Of a stretch of DNA of 64,000 nucleotides, positions 25,426 through 33,560 are shown piece by piece (position 1 is the stretch's first letter; each line of letters begins with the position of its first letter). The DNA is taken from the NCBI RefSeq assembly GCF_011516825.1, contig NZ_WOTA01000004.1:62001-126000 (forward strand). The letters run 5' to 3'. The DNA is from Acetobacter oeni (GTDB lineage: Bacteria > Pseudomonadota > Alphaproteobacteria > Acetobacterales > Acetobacteraceae). The notes below the pieces were generated by a model. The model did not search any database and had not been told where the DNA came from. It was given only the letters and a program-made list of their open reading frames with translations. The position numbers were made by a program, and so were the translations under genes.

Positions 25426-27162
25426 TTACCCGACAGAAGGGGGCGGCGGGAGTGGCGGCTGATGCGTCCCGTTAATCACCGCCCGCGCCGCGTTCACCGC
25501 CTTGTGCAGCGTCGGAAAAAAATGCTGCGGCTCCAGCACCGTCGTAATCCGATGCCGCGTCATATCCGCCATCAGATAAGGACTGACCCGCCCGAACCAG
25601 ACCGAAATGCCCCGGTCCTTCAGGCCGGACAGCAGCCCCCGCAACGCCTCCGCCGCCGAATAATCGATGTCCGTCATCGCACTGGCATCCACAACAATGC
25701 AGCGGACCGGGTCAGGCGCATGGTCGATCAGCGTGGTAATATCCGCTTCAAACCGTATGCAGTTCGCATAAAAAAGATCAGCGCTGAAACGATAGATCAG
25801 AAGCCCGGGCTCCGTCTCCTCGCCTGGGGCAACCGGATCGGCTTCAAACCCGCGCGAATCCTGTTCCTGACGCAGAACCGTCGTATGCGGCTCATAGCTG
25901 TGCCGCACATGCCGGAACAGCGACAGAGCAATGGCCAGAAAAATCCCCTGCTGAACCCCGATCCCCACAACCGCCGCCGCCGTGACAAGCGCCAGCCGGA
26001 ACTCACCGGGACTCTCCGGACGAATCGCCCGGATCGTCCGCACATCAATCATATCGACCGCTACCAGAAAGACGACCGCCGACAGAACGCAGCGCGGCAG
26101 ATACTCCAGCGGCCCGGTCAGAAACAGCAGCACCCCGAAAGCCACCGCCGCGAACGTCACCTGTGCAAGCTGACTCCGCGCCCCGGATCGCACCGCCATC
26201 GCCGTCTGCGTCGGGCTGCCGTTCACCGTGAACGTGCCGCTGACCGCCGCCGCCAGATTGGCCGCGCTCAGCCCGAGAATATCCGCGTTCGCATCGGTTT
26301 TCTCATGAAACACACCGGCAAAACTGCGCGATGTCGCAATGCTCTGCGCAATGATCACAAACACGCACGACGCCGCCGCCGGCAACAGCACCACCGTCTT
26401 GTCCCAGCCGATAAACGGAAGATGAATATCCGGCAGTCCGCCCGCCACCGGCCCGATCGTCGCAACGCCCTGAGAGCCGAGATAGAGCACCCGGCTCGCA
26501 ATAATCGACGCCACAACAACCAGTAACGGCACCGGCACCCGCGGCAGAAAACGACGCCCCGCCACAAGACTCAGCACCGTCAGCAGAGCAATCCCCGCCG
26601 TCAGCTCATGCAGATGCGTGACGTTCTTCAGCATCTCAAACAGAATCACCACCGGATTGCGGGACGCCGTGGCAATCCCCAGCATCTCCGGCAGCATCGT
26701 CACCGAAACCTGAATTCCGACCCCGGCCAGAAACCCGGCCAGAACTGTCCGCGACAGAAAATCAGCCAGAAACCCCAGCCGGAACAGCCGTCCGACCAGC
26801 AGAAACGCCGCGCAGAGCAACGCCACCACACTGACCATCTGCACATATTGCGGCGATCCGGGAGCCGCCAGCGGCGCCAGCGCACTCGCCAGAATGGCCG
26901 CCGTGGCGGAATCGGCGGCCACGACAAGATGTTTCGAAGACCCGAGCAGCGCAAAGGCGAGGGGAGGGAGCAGAACCGTATAAAGCCCCGTCACCGCTGG
27001 CATGCCGGCAATCCGCGTGTAACCCAGAACCTGCGGGATGTTGACGGAAGCCAGCGTAATCCCTGCCAGAACGTCCCGGCAGACTGCCGTCACTGACCGG
27101 CGTGGTGATGCAGGCGGGGTGGTCACGCGGGCAGGCCTCGTTTTAAGTTGCGGATGTGGCAT
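25426..27162 (-). CDS. SulP-family anion transporter with STAS domain
   Basis: A 578-residue inner-membrane protein. The transmembrane domain (about 30-420) opens with DVLAGITLASVNIPQVLGY and contains NGSPTQTAMAVRSGARSQ, both typical of SulP/SLC26 proteins. A cytoplasmic STAS domain (about 470-570, with VVDASAMTDIDYSAAEALRGLL) follows. Substrates in the family include sulfate, bicarbonate and dicarboxylates; which applies here is unknown. The frame stays open back to 27726, but that part lies antisense to the NUDIX gene and looks unrelated, so I start at the ATG at 27162 (27192 is an alternative). It is divergent from the NUDIX gene. Confidence 0.92.
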   Translation of the reverse strand: MPHPQLKTRPARVTTPPASPRRSVTAVCRDVLAGITLASVNIPQVLGYTRIAGMPAVTGLYTVLLPPLAFALLGSSKHLVVAADSATAAILASALAPLAAPGSPQYVQMVSVVALLCAAFLLVGRLFRLGFLADFLSRTVLAGFLAGVGIQVSVTMLPEMLGIATASRNPVVILFEMLKNVTHLHELTAGIALLTVLSLVAGRRFLPRVPVPLLVVVASIIASRVLYLGSQGVATIGPVAGGLPDIHLPFIGWDKTVVLLPAAASCVFVIIAQSIATSRSFAGVFHEKTDANADILGLSAANLAAAVSGTFTVNGSPTQTAMAVRSGARSQLAQVTFAAVAFGVLLFLTGPLEYLPRCVLSAVVFLVAVDMIDVRTIRAIRPESPGEFRLALVTAAAVVGIGVQQGIFLAIALSLFRHVRHSYEPHTTVLRQEQDSRGFEADPVAPGEETEPGLLIYRFSADLFYANCIRFEADITTLIDHAPDPVRCIVVDASAMTDIDYSAAEALRGLLSGLKDRGISVWFGRVSPYLMADMTRHRITTVLEPQHFFPTLHKAVNAARAVINGTHQPPLPPPPSVG

Positions 27163-27210
27163 CCGGTCACAGTGTAACGAAACAAACATAAAAGTCCGAA
27201 CGGCAGGTTC

Positions 27211-27678
27211 ATGACCGAACGTATCATCCGCATTGCAACAGCCCTGATCCGCGATGCAGACGGAAAAATACTGCTCGTCCGCAAACGCGGCACGCGGGCC
27301 TTCATGCAGCCCGGCGGCAAAATCGATCCCGGCGAAACCCCGCTCCAGGCCCTGCTGCGCGAACTGCAGGAAGAAATCGCCCTGCACCTGAAACCCGCCG
27401 ACCTCGTCGATCTCGGAACCTTCGCTGCCCCGGCCGCGAATGAGCCCGGCTTTACCGTCGAAGCCGCCCTGTTCGCCGTCACCCGCACCGTCAGCCCCTC
27501 CGTTCAGGCCGAAATCGAGGAAGCAGCCTGGGTCGATCCCGCCGATCCCGGAACCATCGTGCTCGCCCCGCTGACCCGCGACTACGTGCTCCCGCTCTGC
27601 GCGGCCCTGAACGCGGAAGGCCCGATGGCCGAAACCGACTGCGGCGACGTCCTGACCCGCCTGCAAAACCCGCTGTAA
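27211..27678 (+). CDS. NUDIX hydrolase
   Basis: A 155-residue pyrophosphohydrolase. The NUDIX box is complete: GGKIDPGETPLQALLRELQEE, with the catalytic REx2EE-type glutamates (given here as key residues Arg, Glu, Glu-Glu). The first strand RIATALIRDADGKILLVRK is typical of small housekeeping NUDIX enzymes that hydrolyse oxidised or surplus nucleotides. It lies 29 bases before mazG on the same strand, so the two probably form a nucleotide-pool sanitation pair. The precise substrate cannot be told from the sequence. Confidence 0.92.
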   Translation: MTERIIRIATALIRDADGKILLVRKRGTRAFMQPGGKIDPGETPLQALLRELQEEIALHLKPADLVDLGTFAAPAANEPGFTVEAALFAVTRTVSPSVQAEIEEAAWVDPADPGTIVLAPLTRDYVLPLCAALNAEGPMAETDCGDVLTRLQNPL

Positions 27679-27707
27679 ATCCCGCCACCTGCTCCGGAGT
27701 CCGCCCG

Positions 27708-28565
27708 ATGACCTTCCCCGCGACACCCACCGACGAACTCAGCAACGCCGCCGCCGAAGAGGCCGCGCGCGAACTCGTCCGTCTCATCGACGTCATGGCC
27801 AGACTCCGCGATCCTGAAACCGGCTGCCCCTGGGACCGCGAACAGACACCCGAAACCATAGCGCCATACGCCATCGAGGAAGCCTATGAAGTCGCCGACG
27901 CCATCGACCGCGGCGCATGGGATGACGTCGCCGACGAACTCGGAGACCTCCTGCTCCAGGTTGTCTATCAGGCCCGTATGGCCGAAGAAGAAGGCCGCTT
28001 CGCCTTCGCCACCGTCGCCCGTATGATCGCCGACAAGATGATCCGCCGCCACCCGCACGTCTTCGCCGACGAAACCCGCACAACCAGCGGCAGCGCCGGC
28101 ATGCTGCAACAATGGGAAGCCCGTAAGGAACAGGAACGCATCGCCCGCGCCGAAAGCGGCGCCCTCGCCGGCGTGCCCCGCTCCCTGCCAGCCCTGCTGC
28201 GCGCCCGGAAAATAGCCGCCCGCGCCGCCCGCGTGGGCTTCGACTGGCCGGATGTCGAAGGCGTCGTCGAAAAAGTCCGTGAAGAACTCAGCGAAGTCGA
28301 AGCCGAAATCCGGTCCGGAGACCGCGCCGCCCTGCAGGACGAAATGGGCGATCTCCTCTTCTCCGTCGCCACCCTGGCCCGCCGCCTCGACCTCGACCCC
28401 GAAGCCTGCCTGAGACAGGCGACCGACAAATTCACCCGCCGCTTCAATGCCCTTGAAGCCATCCTCGCCTCGCGTGGCTTCACTCCCTCCGATCAGTCCG
28501 TCGAAGAACTCGATCAGGTCTGGCGGGACGTGAAAAAACGTGATGCAAAATCAAAGGGTCTCTGA
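27708..28565 (+). CDS. mazG: Nucleoside triphosphate pyrophosphohydrolase MazG
   Basis: A 285-residue protein with two MazG all-alpha domains. The first contains CPWDREQTPETIAPYAIEEAYEV and DELGDLLLQVVYQARMAEE, where the acidic residues bind magnesium. The second contains EKVREELSEVEAEI and DEMGDLLFSVATLARR. The enzyme splits NTPs to NMP and pyrophosphate, cleaning the pool and modulating stress responses. Length and two-domain form match E. coli MazG (about 263) with modest extension. It follows the NUDIX gene and ends before a convergent SDR gene, with an inverted repeat between. Confidence 0.95.
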   Translation: MTFPATPTDELSNAAAEEAARELVRLIDVMARLRDPETGCPWDREQTPETIAPYAIEEAYEVADAIDRGAWDDVADELGDLLLQVVYQARMAEEEGRFAFATVARMIADKMIRRHPHVFADETRTTSGSAGMLQQWEARKEQERIARAESGALAGVPRSLPALLRARKIAARAARVGFDWPDVEGVVEKVREELSEVEAEIRSGDRAALQDEMGDLLFSVATLARRLDLDPEACLRQATDKFTRRFNALEAILASRGFTPSDQSVEELDQVWRDVKKRDAKSKGL

Positions 28566-28596
28566 AACTCAGGAACAGGACGCAACCATCGCCCGT

Positions 28597-28633
28597 CCGG
28601 CGGGGATCACAAATCACCCGCGTGCCCCGCCGG
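28597..28633. terminator. Inverted repeat between convergent mazG and SDR genes
   Basis: CCGGCGGGG (28597-28605) and its exact complement CCCCGCCGG (28625-28633) flank a 19-base loop in the 126-base gap between two converging genes. No T run follows on either strand, so it would be at best a weak or Rho-assisted terminator. Confidence 0.35.
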
Positions 28634-28691
28634 CAGAAAAGCCAGCGCGTCTGTTTATCAAAACCGCCGTCAAAACCACGAACCACCCCGA

Positions 28692-29471
28692 TCACATCGT
28701 CGAATTAAACGCCCCGCCATCCAGCAGCACATTCTGCGCCACCATAAACCCGGCATGCTCGCTGCACAGAAACGCCGCCGTCGCGCCAAAATCCCCCGGT
28801 CGCCCGATATGCCCGGCCGGAACACTCTTCGCGAGTTCCCGCTCCGCTTCCTCCACACTGATCCCGAGCCGGTCTGCGTCCTTCCCGATCCGCCCTTTCA
28901 GACGATCCGTCTTATGCATCCCGGGCAACAGATTATTGATAATCACCCCATCCGACGCCGCCTGTCGCGCCGTCCCCGCCACAAATCCCGTCAGCCCGCA
29001 ACGCGCCGCGTTGGAAAGACCAAGATCCGGAATAGGGTTTTTCACCGCCGCCGACGTAATGTTGACGACCCGCCCCCATTTCCGCCCGATCATCCCCGGC
29101 AGCACACTCTTCATCATCATAATCGGCGTCAGCATGTTCCCGTTGATCGCCGCCAGCCAGTCCGCTTCATCCCAGTCCGACCACACACCGGAAGGCGGCC
29201 CGCCCGCATTGTTGATGAGAATATCAGGCGCCGGCTCCGCTTCCAGCACCGCCTGGCGCCCCTCCCGCGTGGTGATGTCCGCCGCCACAACTTTCACCTC
29301 AACGCCATAACAGATCGTCAGACGGTCCGCCGCATCCTGCAATACCTCCGCATTACGGGCATTGATCGTCAGATGAACACCCGCCGCCGCAAGATGCTCC
29401 GCAACGGCATAGCCAAGGCCCTTCGAGGCAGCGCACACAATCGCCCTGCGATCGGCAATTCCAAGATCCAT
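28692..29471 (-). CDS. SDR-family oxidoreductase with atypical active site
   Basis: A 259-residue Rossmann protein beginning MDLGIADRRAIVCAASKGLG, where the usual GxxxGxG loop is CAASKGLG. NNAGGP and the C-terminal VLLDGG are typical of FabG-like SDRs. The catalytic YxxxK is not where expected: the sequence there is GLSNAARCGLTG after NITSAAVK. A subgroup of FabG-like proteins is known to lack the canonical tyrosine, and this fits it. Whether it is a reductase is therefore uncertain. The ATG at 29471 follows GGGAGA; the frame extends to 29540 without a better site. It is divergent from the GNAT gene. Confidence 0.87.
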   Translation of the reverse strand: MDLGIADRRAIVCAASKGLGYAVAEHLAAAGVHLTINARNAEVLQDAADRLTICYGVEVKVVAADITTREGRQAVLEAEPAPDILINNAGGPPSGVWSDWDEADWLAAINGNMLTPIMMMKSVLPGMIGRKWGRVVNITSAAVKNPIPDLGLSNAARCGLTGFVAGTARQAASDGVIINNLLPGMHKTDRLKGRIGKDADRLGISVEEAERELAKSVPAGHIGRPGDFGATAAFLCSEHAGFMVAQNVLLDGGAFNSTM

Positions 29472-29527
29472 CGAAAATCTCCCGTTTTTCTCATAACGAT
29501 ACCGGCGCGGCAGAGTTGACCCGAACC

Positions 29528-30313
29528 ATGTCCGACGCAAGGATCGACGTCAGTGCGAGCCAGCCAGATTCACAGGACATCCCCACGCCGATGACTGAAA
29601 GAAACGATACCCCCGGTCACCCGCTGGATCGCCCCGTCTGGTTCGCACTCAACGGATGCCAGGCCGGACTCGCCATCCATGCACCGGGCGCCCTGCGCTT
29701 CGATCCCGCGATCAGCCCGCTCGCAGCGGCAAAAAATGCCGCATCGCTGACCGGACTCCGCAATCTTGCCTGTGAGAACGAGGAGCTCTGGCAACTGGAA
29801 AAAGATCCCGGACCCGTTCCTCCGGGTATGAGCCTGGTCCGCGAAGCCATCTGCGTGCAGATGACGGCTCACACCCTGACCGCCTCCACAAAGTCGTTCC
29901 ACGCCACCCCGCTCGGCGCGGACGACGCTGAAGACATGTTGGCCCTCGCAACCCTCACAGCCCCCGGCCCGTTCCGAAAAGATACTTACCGAATCGGCAG
30001 GTTTATCGGCATCCGCGAGAACGGCCGACTTATCGCCATGGCCGGCGAGCGCACAAAGCCAGACCATTTCACAGAAATCAGCGGCGTCTGCACCCATCCC
30101 GCTTTCCGGGGACGCGGCTATGCCGGGTTTCTGATGCGCGAAGTCGCGTCAGCCATCCTGGCCCGGGGCAAAACGCCGTTCCTGCATTGTTACGCCAGCA
30201 ATCACGGCGCAATCGCTCTTTATGAATCCCTGGGATTCCGCACATTCCAGTCCGTCACCGCCCGAATCATCCGTCGCGACACAGACCCGGTTCCCGTTCC
30301 GGAAGAACCATAA
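29528..30313 (+). CDS. GNAT-family N-acetyltransferase
   Basis: A 261-residue protein whose C-terminal half (about 130-250) is a GNAT domain. The acetyl-CoA pyrophosphate loop reads THPAFRGRGYAGFLMREV, and the ASNHGAIALYESLGFRTF block closes the fold, as in FR47-like acetyltransferases. The N-terminal half (about 1-120) carries no motif I recognise. The start is uncertain: ATG at 29528 is used, and ATG at 29591 would remove the first 21 residues. It is divergent from the SDR gene and convergent with the TPR gene. The acceptor substrate is unknown. Confidence 0.88.
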   Translation: MSDARIDVSASQPDSQDIPTPMTERNDTPGHPLDRPVWFALNGCQAGLAIHAPGALRFDPAISPLAAAKNAASLTGLRNLACENEELWQLEKDPGPVPPGMSLVREAICVQMTAHTLTASTKSFHATPLGADDAEDMLALATLTAPGPFRKDTYRIGRFIGIRENGRLIAMAGERTKPDHFTEISGVCTHPAFRGRGYAGFLMREVASAILARGKTPFLHCYASNHGAIALYESLGFRTFQSVTARIIRRDTDPVPVPEEP

Positions 30314-30321
30314 CCCGCATT

Positions 30322-32208
30322 TCACCCCAGACCCGTCGCCCGAAGCGCCTCCGCAACATCCCCGATCGGCGCCGCCCACGCCACATCCGGCAGGTCCGGC
30401 GCCCGCTGATCGAACAGCCTGACTCCCGGATACCAGAGACTGCGCGGCTCACCACCCGGCCCGGAGCACCGGTTTCCCGACGTCCAGCGCCAGTCTCCCC
30501 CGAAACGGTTCAGAAGCCACACCGGCCGCCCCACAGCGCCCGCCAGATGAGCCATCGCCGTATCGACACTGATAATCAGATCAAGCTCCGCCATCACCCC
30601 GGCCGTCGTCGCCATGTCGCCATCCGGTAAAGGCTCGAACCCGTCAGGCGTTTTCCCGGGTTGCAGCGAAACCCACCGGATACCCGGCACCTCCAGAACC
30701 GGCGCGAAAGCATCAAGCGGCACCGACCGCCGCCGGTCGAAACGATACGTCGCACTCCCCGCATAACAGAGCCCCACCCGGAGCCCCGGATGAAGCCGGT
30801 TCGCCACACCCGCTTCCCGTGACCGAAGATACGGCGCGAAAGAGGGCGGAGCCGCATCCCCAAGCAAAAAAGGCAGACTAAGAAGTGATGCTTTTGCACC
30901 GCATCCGTCCGCCGCATCACTTTCGGTCACGATCAGCCGCCCGGATCGGAAATAGTCTTTCCACACAGGAAGACTCTGCGATTCTACAACCAGACGGGCG
31001 AGGGAAGGCGGCACAACAAGACACACCGGAGCCCGTTCCGCCACAAACGGCACATAACGCAGAAACTGAATGAAATCGCCAAGACCCTGCTCGCCGCAAA
31101 GCAGAACACGTCCCTCCGCCTCCCGGCCGTCCCAGTCCGGCAGATCCGCCCGCGGCAACGGCCCGAGCACCGCCCGCCGCGCCTCGAAATCCCGCCACCC
31201 GTCCGCGAACCGCCCTTCCGCCAGCGCAACCGTCCCCCGGTTGAACCGCGCCCGCTCCGCATCCATCGTTCCCGGCGCCACCGCTATTACCCGATCAAAC
31301 AACGTCTCCGCAGCCCGTCGCCGGCCAAGCTCGTTCAGCAGCGTCCCGCGATTCAGCGCCACCCGCGCATCATCCGGCCGAAGCCGCGCCGCCTCAGAAA
31401 ATGCCAGATCAGCACGCGTCAGATCGCCAAGAGCCATCTCCGTCAGACCCAGATTATTCAGCGTCTCCGCCGTCGGCGCCCCCAGCAGAACCGCCCGGTC
31501 CAGCTCCGTCTTCGCCTCATCCAGCCGCCCGTCGCCGAACAGAACCGCCCCGTGATTGGCCGCCGCCGCAGGATCGTCCGGCAGAATGTCCCGGATCTCA
31601 GCCGAATGACGCACCGCTTCGTCAACTGCCCCGACACGCGCCAGAAGCCCCACCTGGTGCTGTCGCAGAACGACATCGTCCTTCGCCGCCAGCCGCCGCC
31701 CGTCCGCCAGCACCTTCAGCGCCTCTTCAATCCGGCCCCGTCGCTCAAGAAACCGGGCCAGAACCAGCCGTAATCCGGCCTCAAGCGGCCGTAGCCGGGT
31801 CGCCTCCCGCAATTCCGCTTCTGCCTCATCACATCGTCCCAGAGCCTCCAGCGCCTCACCATACGCCAGCCGCGCCTCCGGCAGATCCGGCGCCCCGAGC
31901 ACCGCGACATGCAACGCGCCCCTAGCCGGTTCCGCATGACCCAGCGCCAGAAGCGACAGCCCCAGCGTGATATGAAACTCCGGACGCGGATCGGACCGGG
32001 CCGCCTGACCGGCAAACCCCGCAGCAAGATCGTACCGCCCCAGCGCATGCGCCGCCCGGGCCAGCGCATGCAGCACCACCGGATCGTCCGGTGCCCCGGC
32101 ACGCAGCGCGAGCAGGTCCGCGAAAGCCGCCTGCGCCTCGCCACGCTCCAGCCGGCCCAGCGCGTCCAGCACACGCGCTTTCATGCCATTTCCACCCGAC
32201 CGTGTCAT
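30322..32208 (-). CDS. TPR-repeat protein with GT9-like C-terminal domain
   Basis: A 628-residue protein. Residues about 5-340 are tandem tetratricopeptide repeats, alanine- and leucine-rich helical pairs such as LGLSLLALGHAEPARGALH and LNNLGLTEMALGDLTRADLAF. The C-terminal third resembles the GT9/ADP-heptose transferase fold (LLCGEQGLGDFIQFLRYVP and IISVDTAMAHLAGAVGRPVW). The ATG at 32208 follows GGGAG; the GTG at 32211 is less likely. Proteins of this type are thought to glycosylate proteins or surface structures, using the repeats for partner binding. The acceptor is unknown. It stands beside an acyltransferase that may modify the same surface material. Confidence 0.87.
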   Translation of the reverse strand: MTRSGGNGMKARVLDALGRLERGEAQAAFADLLALRAGAPDDPVVLHALARAAHALGRYDLAAGFAGQAARSDPRPEFHITLGLSLLALGHAEPARGALHVAVLGAPDLPEARLAYGEALEALGRCDEAEAELREATRLRPLEAGLRLVLARFLERRGRIEEALKVLADGRRLAAKDDVVLRQHQVGLLARVGAVDEAVRHSAEIRDILPDDPAAAANHGAVLFGDGRLDEAKTELDRAVLLGAPTAETLNNLGLTEMALGDLTRADLAFSEAARLRPDDARVALNRGTLLNELGRRRAAETLFDRVIAVAPGTMDAERARFNRGTVALAEGRFADGWRDFEARRAVLGPLPRADLPDWDGREAEGRVLLCGEQGLGDFIQFLRYVPFVAERAPVCLVVPPSLARLVVESQSLPVWKDYFRSGRLIVTESDAADGCGAKASLLSLPFLLGDAAPPSFAPYLRSREAGVANRLHPGLRVGLCYAGSATYRFDRRRSVPLDAFAPVLEVPGIRWVSLQPGKTPDGFEPLPDGDMATTAGVMAELDLIISVDTAMAHLAGAVGRPVWLLNRFGGDWRWTSGNRCSGPGGEPRSLWYPGVRLFDQRAPDLPDVAWAAPIGDVAEALRATGLG

Positions 32209-32334
32209 CACGATATCTCCCGCTTCGCAGCCATGGTCATAAGAGGCGAGGGGCCATCCGCAAAGTTCCCGGCGCCACAGTCCGGCCCGATTTTCAATGC
32301 ACTAAAAGAATGAAAACCATTTTCCGGAGCCCGC

Positions 32335-33483
32335 ATGATGACGATGTCAGCCACCCCCGGACGCAACGCCGGCATCGATGTCCTGCGCGGCCTGTCCATC
32401 GTCCTCGTGGTCATCCATCATATGGCCATCCGCATCCCGCTGGCCCGGACCGGCCTCGCGGATATCCTGCCGCTTCCCGTGCTGAACGCCCTTGCCCGGA
32501 ACGGTCAGACAGCCGTCACCATGTTCTTCGTGATCTCCGGCTTCCTCATTACCGGCACAACCCTCCGCCGATGGGGGAGCCTGTCCGCCGTCAGCCCCGT
32601 CGCCTTCTCGCGCCGCCGCGCCGCGCGGATCATGCCCTGTCTGCTCGTCCTCATCGTTCTGCTGAGCATCCTGGATCTGCTCCACATCCCGGATTACACC
32701 ATCACCCACAAGGACCAGACGCTTCCCCGCGCCATCTTTTCCGCCTTCGCCATGCACCTCAACTGGTACGAAGCGCGAACCGGTTATCTCCCGGGCGGCT
32801 GGGACGTGCTCTGGTCCCTGTCCATCGAAGAACTGTTTTACTGCCTCTTCCCCGTCGCCTGCCTCACCGGCGCCTGGTTCCCGCGTCTGCTGCCCGCCTT
32901 CTGCGCCGCTCTCGCCCTGTCCCTTCCGATCCTTCTGAACAGCCTCAGCTCCGCCTCCGAAATCTGGCAGGACAAAGCTTATCTTCCCGGCATGGCCACC
33001 ATCGCCACCGGCATCTGCGCCGCCCTCATCGCCAGCAGAATGTCCCCGGAAACAGGGCGCCAGCTCCGGGCGCCCCTCGGCATCATCGGCTCACTCACCC
33101 TCGCCGTCTGCCTGATCTGGCATCACACTCTCTGGGTTGCCCTGGGCAACAGCATCTCCCTGCTGCTGACTTTCTCCGTCGCCGCCCTGCTCATCGCCTT
33201 CCATCAGGGGTGGGTCGAAAACCGCATCGGACGCGGAACCGGCTGGCTCCGCTCGTTCGGAAAAATGAGCTACGAAGTCTATCTCTCTCACATGTTCATC
33301 GTGTTTCCGGCCATTGCCCTGTTTCATCGCACGGGAGGCGACATACGCACAGGCTGGCTCTGGTTCATCCCGGTTCTGGCGCTCTCCTGGTGCCTCGGGC
33401 GCGCTGTGTATCTCGGCTTGTCCCGTCCCGCCGATAAATGGTTTCTGAAACAGGCCCGTCCGGTCATCCACGCGCCTGCCTGA
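32335..33483 (+). CDS. Acyltransferase-3 family membrane protein (OafA/NodX-like)
   Basis: A 382-residue inner-membrane protein with about ten hydrophobic segments. The family signature is at the N-terminus: GIDVLRGLSIVLVVIHHM, containing the conserved Arg and His, followed by VTMFFVISGFLITGTTL. WSLSIEELFYCLFPV is a second conserved block, and YEVYLSHMFIV is near the end. Such enzymes O-acetylate or otherwise acylate exported sugars. It lacks the C-terminal SGNH domain that some relatives have. It is divergent from the TPR/GT9 gene, and its target may be the exopolysaccharide or another glycan. Confidence 0.92.
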   Translation: MMTMSATPGRNAGIDVLRGLSIVLVVIHHMAIRIPLARTGLADILPLPVLNALARNGQTAVTMFFVISGFLITGTTLRRWGSLSAVSPVAFSRRRAARIMPCLLVLIVLLSILDLLHIPDYTITHKDQTLPRAIFSAFAMHLNWYEARTGYLPGGWDVLWSLSIEELFYCLFPVACLTGAWFPRLLPAFCAALALSLPILLNSLSSASEIWQDKAYLPGMATIATGICAALIASRMSPETGRQLRAPLGIIGSLTLAVCLIWHHTLWVALGNSISLLLTFSVAALLIAFHQGWVENRIGRGTGWLRSFGKMSYEVYLSHMFIVFPAIALFHRTGGDIRTGWLWFIPVLALSWCLGRAVYLGLSRPADKWFLKQARPVIHAPA

Positions 33484-33560
33484 GCCGCCATGCCGGGTCG
33501 CGGTGACCGCTCCGGCATGATATGCAGCGGCCGCCCACGGACGACTTCAAGGACCACGTC

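Noticed and set aside
27163-27726. N-terminal extension of the SulP frame
   Set aside because: The extension overlaps the NUDIX gene on the opposite strand and has unrelated composition. SulP homology begins only at the later start.
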